A stretch of DNA of 64,000 nucleotides from Qipengyuania proteolytica (GCF_019711565.1 NZ_JAIGNN010000001.1:992001-1056000); one strand, 5' to 3'. Shown: positions 55,748-62,852, counted from the stretch's first letter. Numbers and translations: made by a program. Notes: a model not told the origin generated them from the sequence alone.

Positions 55748-56155
55748 TCACCCGGCGGCGATGCGAGCGGCGTGCTCTTTCACGAGCGCGATCATGTTGG
55801 GGACACCTTGCGTGCGATTGCTCGACAGCTGGTTCCTGAGGTCGAAAGGCTCCAGCGCGGCGGTGATGTCCATCGCGGAGACCTCGCGCGCCGGGCGGTC
55901 CTGCACCGCGGCGATGACCAGCGATACGATGCCCTTGGTGATCGCGGCATTGCTGTCGGCGAGAAAGTGCAGGCGGTCCGCATCGCCAGTCGGATAGACC
56001 CACACCGCGGCCGAACAGCCGCGCACCAACGTCGCGTCGGTCTTGAGCGCATCGGGCATGGGTTCGAGATCGCGCCCGAGCTCGATCAGCAGGCGATAGC
56101 GTTCGTCGCCTTCGAGGAACGCGTATTCGTCGGAAATGTCGGGAAGGGTGCGCAT
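55748..56155 (-). CDS. sufE: SufE-family sulfur acceptor
   Basis: The 135-residue protein shows RYRLLIELGRDLEPMPDALKTDATLVRGCSAAVWV, with the active Cys in RGCSAA (about residue 46), and SLVIAAVQDRPAREV. SufE takes persulfide from the cysteine desulfurase for iron-sulfur assembly. No suf genes adjoin it here. It follows the small-protein array on the same strand after 45 bases. Confidence 0.93.
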   Translation of the reverse strand: MRTLPDISDEYAFLEGDERYRLLIELGRDLEPMPDALKTDATLVRGCSAAVWVYPTGDADRLHFLADSNAAITKGIVSLVIAAVQDRPAREVSAMDITAALEPFDLRNQLSSNRTQGVPNMIALVKEHAARIAAG

Positions 56156-56200
56156 GGCGGGGGCCTTAGCGGGGCGGCACGCGCAGGTAAATCGGGACGG

Positions 56201-56377
56201 TCAGCCGGCCAGGCCGCCGGGCCGGGTGAAGGCGAAGTAGATCACGTAGAACCACCCGAAAAAGCCGTGGATGATGGCCCACACGATCGAGGAATGCAGG
56301 CTCCAGCTGATCGCCACCGCGATGGCGCTGCCGAGGCCGATCCCCGCGCGCGCGGCATCGGTGCGGGCGGCGGTCAC
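56201..56377 (-). CDS. small membrane protein at the end of the Psp array
   Basis: A 58-residue protein from GTG (56377), too small for ordinary gene calling. It has two hydrophobic stretches (GIGLGSAIAVAISWSLHSS; IVWAIIHGFFGWFYVIYFAF). The GTG overlaps the stop of the upstream 80-residue gene by four bases (GTGA), so it is coupled to it. It lacks the coiled-coil motif. No family is assigned with confidence. Confidence 0.72.
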   Translation of the reverse strand: MTAARTDAARAGIGLGSAIAVAISWSLHSSIVWAIIHGFFGWFYVIYFAFTRPGGLAG

Positions 56378-56616
56378 AGATCGACCCCGCTGGCGATGGC
56401 CTCGAGCTTGCGGATACGCTCCCTGAGGTCGGCGATCTCGATGCGGGCGGCGCCCATGGGGGAGCCTTCCTGGCGCTGCGGAGTGCCATGCTCCAGCTCG
56501 CGGCTGCGCAGGTCGAGCCAGCCACGCCAGCCCTGAAGCAGTGCGGCAGCCACGATGACCAGACCGATCAGCGATGCTCCGGCGATCACGATTGTCGGTT
56601 CGAACATTTCCCTCAT
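56374..56616 (-). CDS. Psp-array protein: membrane helix plus short coiled-coil motif (80 aa)
   Basis: MREMFEPTIVIAGASLIGLV begins an N-terminal membrane helix (about 8-30). It ends in RIEIADLRERIRKLEAIASG, a shortened form of the motif found in the five preceding genes; the TD and EIxALR parts are lost. An ATG nine bases further (56607) is an equally possible start, since GGAGG lies between the usual distances. It lies 31 bases after the previous gene. Function unknown; it looks like the last, reduced member of the array. Confidence 0.78.
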   Translation of the reverse strand: MREMFEPTIVIAGASLIGLVIVAAALLQGWRGWLDLRSRELEHGTPQRQEGSPMGAARIEIADLRERIRKLEAIASGVDL

Positions 56617-56647
56617 GTCCTCCTTGAACCAGGTTTCCCTTGTTGCC

Positions 56648-56926
56648 TCAGTCGGCCTGCTTGTCGCGCAGGGCGTCGATCTCAGCGGCTATTCTTTTCG
56701 TTTCCTGGGCGTCGAGCGAGTTGCCGTCGGTGGCGATCCGCTCGAGCACCTTGATGCGTTCGCGCAGGTCATTTATTTCATGCCGCTCGGCAGCAGACAG
56801 ATCATGCTCCTGCCGGGGTGTGCGACTTTGCTGTCCGATCCGGCCCATCGCCTTGTAGCGTTCGATGAACACGCCGGAGATGGTGCTGATCGCGACAATC
56901 AGGACGATTGCGGTCCAGAAGCTCAT
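56648..56926 (-). CDS. Psp-array protein: membrane helix plus DRIxVLERIATD coiled coil (92 aa)
   Basis: MSFWTAIVLIVAISTISGVF is an N-terminal membrane helix followed by a basic, Gln-rich linker. The coiled coil INDLRERIKVLERIATD lies at residues about 51-67 and AEIDALRDK at about 81-89. The start overlaps the upstream gene stop (ATGA). The motif matches those of the neighbours and the C-terminus of PspC. Function is unknown; a membrane-stress role is inferred from the operon. Confidence 0.85.
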   Translation of the reverse strand: MSFWTAIVLIVAISTISGVFIERYKAMGRIGQQSRTPRQEHDLSAAERHEINDLRERIKVLERIATDGNSLDAQETKRIAAEIDALRDKQAD

Positions 56927-57234
56927 CTCGCGGCCTCCGGCGTGCGGACATTCTCGGTCGCATCCAGAGCGCGAAGCTCTTCGATCTGCGCGGCGAGCGC
57001 GTGGTCGCCGTCGGTGGCGATCCTCTCGAGCACGCGGACACGTTCCTCCAGCTTGCGGTAATCGCCAGCTTCCTTTGCGGCCGTGCCCGCTTTCGCTTCG
57101 GCAATGCGCGCTTCCAGCTCGAGCCTCTGCAATTTGTGCATCCGGTCCCGCTTCCCGGCTATCGATCCGAAGGTCAGTACGACCAGGACGATAACCAGCA
57201 CGAAGCTGAAGATCAGGATCAGGTCCGGATCCAT
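56923..57234 (-). CDS. Psp-array protein: membrane helix plus RVxVLERIATD coiled coil (103 aa)
   Basis: MDPDLILIFSFVLVIVLVVL is a membrane helix. A long charged helix (LQRLELEARIAEAKAGTAAKEAGDYRKLEERVRVLERIATD in part) follows, with the motif EERVRVLERIATD at about 63-75 and AAQIEELRAL at 81-90. The ATG overlaps the upstream stop by one base. The plan agrees with PspB (helix then coiled coil), but the sequence between is not PspB-like. Function unknown. Confidence 0.85.
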   Translation of the reverse strand: MDPDLILIFSFVLVIVLVVLTFGSIAGKRDRMHKLQRLELEARIAEAKAGTAAKEAGDYRKLEERVRVLERIATDGDHALAAQIEELRALDATENVRTPEAAR

Positions 57235-57551
57235 CAGTTGATCTCCCCGGGCTCGCGCAGCCGGTCGATTTCATGGGTCAGATGGTACCCGCTGTCGGTG
57301 ACGATGCGCTCGACATTGGCGAGCCGGTCCTTGAGCGAGCCGACTTCGGCACGCAGCTGGGCGTTCTCCTGGGTGAGCAGCGATACACGCTCCTCGGCCA
57401 CGGTGCTCTTGGGGTAGATCGCCTTGCCCCAGCTGTTTTCGAGCGGGTAGCCGTTCTTCACGCGGATCCAGGTGTTGACCACCCAGGCGAGCGACATGCT
57501 GACCACGCCGACGCCGATGACGGCCGGGGTGAGAATTGCGAAGTCCATCAC
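57234..57551 (-). CDS. Psp-array protein: membrane helix, NTWIR segment and coiled coil (105 aa)
   Basis: The membrane helix (about 6-26) is followed by NTWIRVKNGYPLENSWGK, which resembles NNWIRARHGYSLEDEWGG in the 113-residue upstream gene, so these two are paralogues. LKDRLANVERIVTDSGYHL and HEIDRLRE form the coiled-coil motif (about 73-100). Overlaps both neighbours (four bases and one base). Function unknown. Confidence 0.86.
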   Translation of the reverse strand: MMDFAILTPAVIGVGVVSMSLAWVVNTWIRVKNGYPLENSWGKAIYPKSTVAEERVSLLTQENAQLRAEVGSLKDRLANVERIVTDSGYHLTHEIDRLREPGEIN

Positions 57552-57889
57552 ACCTTCTCCTTCTTTCCGATATCCAGCGGTACGCCCGCATCTTCATTCC
57601 GCTCGTCCCGCAGGGCTTCGATTTCTGCGGCCACGGAGTACCCCTTGTCGGTCACGATCCGCTCCAGCACCTGCATGCGCTTGTCGACTTTGCCGAGCAG
57701 GGCGCGCAGCTCTTGGTTTTCGGAACGCAGTTGCGTGGCATCTTCGCTAACCTTGCGCTCGGTCTTCCCGCCCCACTCGTCTTCGAGCGAGTAGCCATGC
57801 CTGGCGCGGATCCAGTTGTTCATCAGCCAGCCGATCGTGCTGATCGCTACCAGCGCGACGACGAAGCCCGGTCCACCCCAATCCATCAC
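57548..57889 (-). CDS. Psp-array protein: membrane helix, NNWIR segment and coiled coil (113 aa)
   Basis: Membrane helix at about 7-25, then NNWIRARHGYSLEDEWGG, a heptad-rich stretch (QLRSENQELRALLGKVDKR) and the motif KRMQVLERIVTDKGYSVAAE with EIEALRDER (about 70-97). The tail AGVPLDIGKKEKV repeats AGVPLDVGSKEKA of the previous gene. ATGA overlap on both sides. Shared head and tail blocks with different neighbours point to serial duplication. Function unknown. Confidence 0.87.
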   Translation of the reverse strand: MMDWGGPGFVVALVAISTIGWLMNNWIRARHGYSLEDEWGGKTERKVSEDATQLRSENQELRALLGKVDKRMQVLERIVTDKGYSVAAEIEALRDERNEDAGVPLDIGKKEKV

Positions 57890-58191
57890 GCTTTCTCCTT
57901 CGATCCGACATCCAGCGGGACGCCGGCACCGTGGTCGTCGACGCGGCGCTGGTCGCGCAACGCTTCGATCTGGGTGGCGACGTTGTAGCCGCCGTCGGTC
58001 ACGATGCGCTCGAGCACCTGAACGCGGTCTTCGAGCTGCTGGACCCGGCTGGCGTATTGCGCAGCCTTTTCCGAGCTGGCTTCAGCCGTCGCCGCGATCC
58101 GCTTTTCTTCCAGCTTCCGGTTGTTCACCAGCCAGATGATGCCGAGCACCATGATGAACGGTGCGAGCGGTATGAGTATTGCGAGATCCAT
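57886..58191 (-). CDS. Psp-array protein: membrane helix plus DRVQVLERIVTD coiled coil (101 aa)
   Basis: MDLAILIPLAPFIMVLGIIW is a PspB-like N-terminal helix, followed by a charged linker and QQLEDRVQVLERIVTDGGYN, then ATQIEALRDQR (about 51-82) and the tail AGVPLDVGSKEKA. It starts 22 bases after the pspC stop and ends in an ATGA overlap. It is the first and most PspB-like of the extra genes. Function unknown, membrane-stress role inferred. Confidence 0.87.
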   Translation of the reverse strand: MDLAILIPLAPFIMVLGIIWLVNNRKLEEKRIAATAEASSEKAAQYASRVQQLEDRVQVLERIVTDGGYNVATQIEALRDQRRVDDHGAGVPLDVGSKEKA

Positions 58192-58213
58192 GGTCCTTCC
58201 CCTCCCTCGTGGC

Positions 58214-58588
58214 TCAGCGCAGGCGTTCGATTTCGGCCGTGAGGCGCGGATTGCTGCTGACGTAGAAGGTCTCGACGTCGGCGAGGCGGCGATCGATGTC
58301 CTTCATCCGGCTGCGGATTTCGCGCGCCGTGCGCTTGGGGTTCTGCCGGACGCGCTGCCAGTACTTGGTTTCGTCCTGGTCGACATAGAGATGCGACGGT
58401 TTCTTGTTCAGCAGCAGGCCGGCCACGAAATAGGCGAGGATCGGCCAGCCCATCGAGAGCGCGAGGATCAGGAAGCCGATGCGGACCCAGAGGGCGTTGA
58501 CGCCGGTGTAATCGGCGATGCCCGAGAGAACGCCCATGAACTTCGCATTCTGCTTGTCGCGGTAAAGCGTGGTGCGGGGGCTGTTCAC
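58214..58588 (-). CDS. pspC: PspC envelope-stress protein
   Basis: The 124-residue protein has a PspC domain: LYRDKQNAKFMGVLSGIADYTGVNALWVRIGFL (residues about 8-40) with two membrane segments to about 60. The cytoplasmic tail MKDIDRRLADVETFYVSSNP and LTAEIERLR repeats the array motif. PspC and PspB sense membrane damage and release PspF from PspA. It overlaps pspB by four bases. Confidence 0.94.
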   Translation of the reverse strand: MNSPRTTLYRDKQNAKFMGVLSGIADYTGVNALWVRIGFLILALSMGWPILAYFVAGLLLNKKPSHLYVDQDETKYWQRVRQNPKRTAREIRSRMKDIDRRLADVETFYVSSNPRLTAEIERLR

Positions 58589-58881
58589 TTCATGGCTCCT
58601 TTCTTCTCGGCGATCAGCTGTTCGAGTTCGCGCAGCTGCTGGTTGTCCTGCTCGCTGTCATGGACGAGGCGGGCGGGGCGGAAATCGGGGTTGTCGCTGG
58701 CGACCAGGCGTTCGACAGTGTCCATGCGGTCGTCCAGGCGCTTGGCGAGGTTGTAAAGTTCCTCGAGCAGCACTTCGTCATCCGTGGTGATCGTCGCAGA
58801 GGTCTTCCACTTGGTGACGTAATGGAGGACCAGCCATGGCAGGGCGATAAAGATCGCCACGATTGCAAAAACTTCGTCCAT
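58585..58881 (-). CDS. pspB: PspB envelope-stress protein
   Basis: The 98-residue protein has an N-terminal helix (MDEVFAIVAIFIALPWLVLH), the WK-T segment, and a leucine-rich amphipathic region LYNLAKRLDDRMDTVERLVA (about 42-61) typical of PspB. A longer charged tail than in E. coli follows. It starts three bases after pspA and overlaps pspC (ATGA). Confidence 0.92.
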   Translation of the reverse strand: MDEVFAIVAIFIALPWLVLHYVTKWKTSATITTDDEVLLEELYNLAKRLDDRMDTVERLVASDNPDFRPARLVHDSEQDNQQLRELEQLIAEKKGAMK

Positions 58882-58884
58882 TGA

Positions 58885-59571
58885 TCAGTCCTCCTTGGGT
58901 GCGCTCTTGCCGAGCGCTTTTTTCATCTGTTCAAGCTCGTCGTCGATGGCATCCTGGCCCTCCAGCGCGGCGATTTCGTCCGCGAGGTTCGGTGTGCCGC
59001 TGCCATCGGCGATCTGCAGGGCGTCAGCGCGCCCCTCGGCGTAGTCGACGCGGCGTTCCAGCTGGTCGAAGCGGCTGAGCGCATCGTCCACGCGTTCGTT
59101 GGTCATCAGGCTGCGCAGCTTGACGCGGTTTTCCGCGCTCTCGAGCCGGGCGGCGATAGCGGTCTGGCGGCTGCGCGCTTCGCGCAGGCGGTTCTGCAGC
59201 TTCTGGATGTCCTGTTCGTAGGCGCGCAATGCATCGTCGAGCACCGCGATTTCCGTCTTGAGCTGCTCGCTCATGTCGGCGGCCTTCTTCTTCTCGACCA
59301 GGGCGGCGCGGGCCAGGTCCTCGCGGTCCTTCGACAGCGCGAGCTGGGCCTTCTCGCCCCAGTCGGCCTGCAGTTTGTCGAGCTTGACCGTGTGGCGGTG
59401 CATTTCCTTCTGGTCGGCGATGGTGCGCGCGGCGCTGGCGCGGACTTCGACCAGAGTTTCCTCCATCTCGAGGATGATCATGCGGATCATCTTCTGCGGG
59501 TCGTCTGCCTTGTCCAGCATATCGTTGAAGTTGGCGGCGATGATATCGCGCGTACGGCTGAAAATACCCAT
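58885..59571 (-). CDS. pspA: PspA/IM30-family phage shock protein A
   Basis: The 228-residue ESCRT-III-like protein begins MGIFSRTRDIIAANFNDMLD and is almost wholly coiled coil (DPQKMIRMIILEMEETLVEV, then KKKAADMSEQLKTEIAVLDD). It binds damaged membranes and, when free, restrains PspF. GGAG lies eight bases before this ATG and homologues begin here. The frame is, however, open for 79 more codons to an ATG at 59808 that overlaps the upstream gene stop, so an extended form of 307 residues is possible. The acidic C-terminus (EQMKKALGKSAPKED) is normal. Confidence 0.93.
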   Translation of the reverse strand: MGIFSRTRDIIAANFNDMLDKADDPQKMIRMIILEMEETLVEVRASAARTIADQKEMHRHTVKLDKLQADWGEKAQLALSKDREDLARAALVEKKKAADMSEQLKTEIAVLDDALRAYEQDIQKLQNRLREARSRQTAIAARLESAENRVKLRSLMTNERVDDALSRFDQLERRVDYAEGRADALQIADGSGTPNLADEIAALEGQDAIDDELEQMKKALGKSAPKED

Positions 59572-59804
59572 CAAAGGCGCTCCACTGGAAAAGAATTCAT
59601 TGATCTTCGCATTGACCTTGTCGGCATCGACCCAGTCGCTCGCCCGGTCCTGCCGCTGCGTCGGGGTGGGGGAACGACGGAGCCGTTCTACCTCTTCCTC
59701 GATCCGCGACAAGCGTGGCCCGTTCCTGGGGCGGCCCGGAGCGTCCTGGGGACTGTCGGGGGAGGTGCGCTCCGGGCCAAGGGGGTCGTGCTCGATCGTC
59801 ATGA

Positions 59805-59957
59805 TCATGCGATCTCGACCTGTTCGACGGTCGCCAGCGCTGGCGTCGGCGCGGTGACGGCGATCTGCGAGCTCAGCATGACGAAGGCCGACATGGCGAC
59901 GATGCTGGCGAGTGCGGCCTGACCGAGTTGCGAACGGAAAAAGCTGCGATCGTACAT
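59805..59957 (-). CDS. 50-residue membrane peptide, first gene of the psp operon
   Basis: MYDRSFFRSQLGQAALASIV continues AMSAFVMLSSQ and an Ala/Val-rich tail. It has one membrane helix (about 12-32), predicted to leave a short C-terminus. The ATG at 59957 has a strong GGGAGGA eight bases upstream. It is the first gene after the sigma-54 promoter and its TGA overlaps the ATG of the open frame running into pspA. No family is assigned. Confidence 0.8.
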   Translation of the reverse strand: MYDRSFFRSQLGQAALASIVAMSAFVMLSSQIAVTAPTPALATVEQVEIA

Positions 59958-60021
59958 GGTGGGGTCCTCCCGTGTGGCCGTCCGATGAACCGTTGGGCCG
60001 ATGTGCTGTTGTCCCATGTTC

Positions 60022-60037
60022 AGCAAAGGGTGTGCCA
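60022..60037 (-). promoter_or_regulatory. sigma-54 promoter of the psp operon
   Basis: On the minus strand the sequence is TGGCACACCCTTTGCT. It matches the sigma-54 consensus TGGCAC-N5-TTGCT exactly, with GG and GC separated by ten bases. It points away from divergent pspF, whose product is a sigma-54 activator. The start of transcription should fall near 60011, giving a leader of about 54 bases. Confidence 0.95.
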
Positions 60038-60101
60038 AACGCGCAAAACGGGAGAAAATGGCGCTCGCATGGGTTTTCGACGAACGACACGTTGGGGGTG
60101 A

Positions 60102-60131
60102 TTGCCAACCCTTGGTGATATTTCCTATAAC
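60102..60131 (+). promoter_or_regulatory. probable sigma-70-type promoter of pspF
   Basis: TTGCCA (60102-60107) and TATAAC (60126-60131) are 18 bases apart. The -10 box ends six bases before the pspF ATG, so the message would be leaderless or nearly so. No ribosome site is visible before the ATG, which agrees. Confidence 0.6.
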
Positions 60132-60137
60132 TTGGCT

Positions 60138-61172
60138 ATGGAGCGGGACAATCAGTTCATCGGGCAGTCCGGGGCCTTCCTGGATGCGGTGGAGCGCGCC
60201 AGCCGCGCCGCGCCGATGCGCCGCCCAGTACTCGTCATCGGCGAACGGGGCACCGGCAAGGAATTGATCGCCGAACGTCTGCATCGCCTGTCCACCCGCT
60301 GGGACGAACCGCTCGTCACCATGAACTGCGCCGCCCTGCCTGAAACGCTGATCGAAGCCGAGCTGTTCGGCCACGAGGCCGGCGCATTCACGGGTGCTAC
60401 CAGACAAAGGATCGGTCGGTTCGAGGAAGCCGACAAGGGGACACTTTTTCTCGACGAACTGGGCACTTTGTCGATGGGCGCGCAGGAACGCCTGTTGAGG
60501 GCGGTCGAATATGGCGAGGTGACGCGGATCGGTTCGAGTCGCCCGGTGCGGGTCGATGTGCGCATCGTCGCCGCCACCAACGAGGACCTGCCAGCCAAGG
60601 CCGAGCGCGGCGAATTCCGGGCCGACTTGCTCGACCGGCTGAGTTTCGAAGTCATCACCCTGCCGCCCCTGCGCGTGCGCGAGGGCGATATCGAAGTGCT
60701 GGCGGACTATTTCGGGCGCCGCATGGCGGCAGAGCTCGGCTGGGAAGGCTGGCCGGGTTTCGCCGGCCACGTAACCGAGCAGATGGTGAGGCACGACTGG
60801 CCCGGCAACGTGCGCGAACTGCGCAACGTCGTCGAACGCGCGATCTATCGCTGGGACGATTGGCACGAGCCGATCGGGCACGTCGTGTTCGATCCGTTCG
60901 ACAGCCCGTGGAAGCCGGTCGATTCCGTCAAGCGCGCGCCGCAACCATCGCCCGCCGCTGCCGGTGGGGCAGGGGTGCCGTTCCAACCGGTGGCCGATCT
61001 CGAGCATATCGACGACCTCAGGGCCGCCGTGGACGAGCACGAGAAGGCGATCGTCGAACATGCGCTTGGCAAGCACCGCTGGAACCAGCGCCAGACCGCC
61101 AGGGCGCTGGGCCTCAGCTACGACCAGCTGCGCCACTGCATCAAGAAGCACGGGCTGATGCAGGAAGAATAG
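60138..61172 (+). CDS. pspF: PspF sigma-54-dependent activator
   Basis: The 344-residue AAA+ activator has no receiver domain. It shows Walker A GERGTGKELIAERL (about 36-49), the sigma-54 contact GAFTGATRQRIGRFEEADKG, Walker B GTLFLDELG, and RVDVRIVAATNEDL. WPGNVRELRNVVERAIY and a C-terminal Fis-type helix-turn-helix (NQRQTARALGLSYDQLRHCIKKHG) complete it. PspF activates the divergent operon and is held by PspA. Confidence 0.95.
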   Translation: MERDNQFIGQSGAFLDAVERASRAAPMRRPVLVIGERGTGKELIAERLHRLSTRWDEPLVTMNCAALPETLIEAELFGHEAGAFTGATRQRIGRFEEADKGTLFLDELGTLSMGAQERLLRAVEYGEVTRIGSSRPVRVDVRIVAATNEDLPAKAERGEFRADLLDRLSFEVITLPPLRVREGDIEVLADYFGRRMAAELGWEGWPGFAGHVTEQMVRHDWPGNVRELRNVVERAIYRWDDWHEPIGHVVFDPFDSPWKPVDSVKRAPQPSPAAAGGAGVPFQPVADLEHIDDLRAAVDEHEKAIVEHALGKHRWNQRQTARALGLSYDQLRHCIKKHGLMQEE

Positions 61173-61254
61173 GCGCCGGAATCGCTCCCCGTTTAACGAA
61201 TTGTTCGACATGCTTTTATAGTCGTTGGGTGCACTCGAACCCGGGGGACGAAGA

Positions 61255-61590
61255 ATGCAGGCACTTGTCGATCTGGTTGGCGGTATCGTCGGCAGCATCC
61301 AGAAACTGATCATCCTGATGCTGGTATTCGGGGCGGTCATCTGGGCGATCACCATCTTCGGCTTCAGCTCCGCTGCGCCAGTGGTTGCCGACAAGATGGC
61401 CGAACGCGCCGAGCGTGTCGGGGAGAAGGCCATCAAGGCTGCAGTGGAGGAACGCCGGGCGCGCGAGCTGGCACGGGATGGCTGGGGCTATTCGGAATCG
61501 AGCACCGATTCCTACGGCAGCGGATCGCCCCGCGAAGGTGCCGAGCGCGATGCCAGTGGCGATGTCGTCGGCGGCTGGGGCAGCGAATAA
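61255..61590 (+). CDS. membrane protein of 111 residues downstream of pspF
   Basis: MQALVDLVGGIVGSIQKLII begins a hydrophobic region (IILMLVFGAVIWAITIFGF, about 19-37). A charged helix (KMAERAERVGEKAIKAAVEERRARELARD) and a Gly/Ser-rich end follow. GGGGGACG lies before the ATG. It is probably co-expressed with pspF or nearby by its own promoter. The architecture recalls the array proteins on the other side but the coiled-coil motif is absent. Unknown function. Confidence 0.75.
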   Translation: MQALVDLVGGIVGSIQKLIILMLVFGAVIWAITIFGFSSAAPVVADKMAERAERVGEKAIKAAVEERRARELARDGWGYSESSTDSYGSGSPREGAERDASGDVVGGWGSE

Positions 61591-61978
61591 GGCAACGCGC
61601 CGCACGCCGCGCCCATCTGCTGCAGCCGGGGCGCGGCTCGAGGATGGCCGAGTCGGGCCCGTGTGCGAGCCTCCTTTGGCTGCATACGGTGCAGAACTAT
61701 CCTAAACGGCATCTCGACTCGTCTGGCGGCCCGAACGTCACAGCGATGGATTTGCGCCATTTCTTGGCCTCCCTAACAAGCGCCGCAGTAACGGTGTGGT
61801 TACCACTCTTGCAAAGGGGGCTGAAGCCTGACACATCTTTCCTCGGAGGGTTGGCCGAAGTTCTGGCGTCAATAAAACGGCCTCGTTTTTGTTCAGACAA
61901 GAGGACGCGCCTGCATCCTTTGCAGTATAGCCAATTTCTTTTTCTCGCTAGAATTGAGTTAAAGTTAGGGGACTGAAC
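61591..61978. other. 388-base intergenic region
   Basis: No convincing gene. It is A/T-richer than the surroundings toward its right end. AAAACG...CGTTTTT near 61876-61892 forms a short stem with a T run and may be a terminator. The promoter of the downstream protease-like gene probably lies in the last 60 bases. An open frame over much of it shows no coding pattern. Confidence 0.5.
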
Positions 61979-62791
61979 ATGACAAAAAGGAATATCGTCG
62001 CAGCCGGCGCTGCCGCAGTGGCCGCCATCGCAATGGTCGCCTCGGGCCCGGGCCTCGCGAACCATTCGTGGAACGGCTATCACTGGCAGACCGTCTCCGG
62101 CACGGCCACGCCGCTTGTGGTGGACAACACGGTCGGCGCGTGGAAGCCTCGCGTTGCGCTGGCGATGCAGGACTGGAACCAGTCGCAGCATATCGACAGC
62201 CAGCTGACCACCGGCACCACCAACCAGAAGCGTTGCGCGATGACGCAGGGCACGATCCAGGTCTGCAATGCCTCCTATGGCCAGACCGGCTGGCTCGGCA
62301 TCGCTTCGATCAGCCTGTCTGGCGGCCACATCGTCGCCGGTTCGACCAAGCTGAACGACACCTATTTCGCGCTCCAGCAGTACAATACCGAAACCTGGAA
62401 GCAGCTCGTCACCTGCCAGGAAATCGGCCACGACTATGGTCTCGGCCACCAGAACGAGGACTTCTCGACCGATCTCACCACCTCGTGCATGGAATACACC
62501 AGCCAGCCGAGCGGTAACGAGCATCCTGACTCCCACGACTACCAGCAGCTCGCCGCGATCTACAACCACGGCGAAGGTGGCAGCAGCACTAGCGGTGGCA
62601 GCAGCGGCGGCCCCGGCAAGGGCAAGCCGCTCGGCATCGAGCCCGGCAACGGTCCGGCAGAGTGGGGCAAGGCGATTGGCCACGACAAGGCCGGCCGTCC
62701 CAACGAGTATGTCCGCAACTTCAACGGCTACACGATCATCACGCACGTCACCTGGGCGCCGCACGTGAAGGTGCCTGAAGTCCGCCACTGA
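61979..62791 (+). CDS. secreted matrixin-like metalloprotease homologue with QExxH motif
   Basis: The 270-residue protein has a signal peptide (AAVAAIAMVASGPGLA) and a fold with WKPRVALAMQDWNQSQHID, CNASYGQTGWLGIASISL, and the active region VTCQEIGHDYGLGHQNED (about residues 143-160). This parallels HExxHxxGxxH of matrixins/snapalysins, but the first His is Gln. A Gly/Ser linker (GGSSTSGGSSGGPGKGK) and a basic C-terminal domain follow. It may be a metalloprotease with altered zinc site, or a binding protein. A terminator follows. Confidence 0.75.
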   Translation: MTKRNIVAAGAAAVAAIAMVASGPGLANHSWNGYHWQTVSGTATPLVVDNTVGAWKPRVALAMQDWNQSQHIDSQLTTGTTNQKRCAMTQGTIQVCNASYGQTGWLGIASISLSGGHIVAGSTKLNDTYFALQQYNTETWKQLVTCQEIGHDYGLGHQNEDFSTDLTTSCMEYTSQPSGNEHPDSHDYQQLAAIYNHGEGGSSTSGGSSGGPGKGKPLGIEPGNGPAEWGKAIGHDKAGRPNEYVRNFNGYTIITHVTWAPHVKVPEVRH

Positions 62792-62822
62792 TCGATCGGT
62801 CCTTCTGGACGGTATTACGAGA

Positions 62823-62852
62823 GGGCTCGGCCGCGGCCGGGCCCTTTCTTTT
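62823..62852 (+). terminator. Rho-independent terminator after the protease-like gene
   Basis: GGGCTCGGCCG and CGGCCGGGCCC (62823-62844) form a nearly perfect GC stem with one mismatch, followed by TTTCTTTT. Confidence 0.82.

Noticed and set aside
55748..58191. SufE and YbaN as members of the psp operon
   Set aside because: They follow on the same strand after only 45 bases, but have known unrelated families and no shared motif; read-through is possible but not claimed.
61644..61976. Open frame of 110 codons in the gap before the protease-like gene
   Set aside because: No ribosome site, mixed codon use, no domain or helix pattern.
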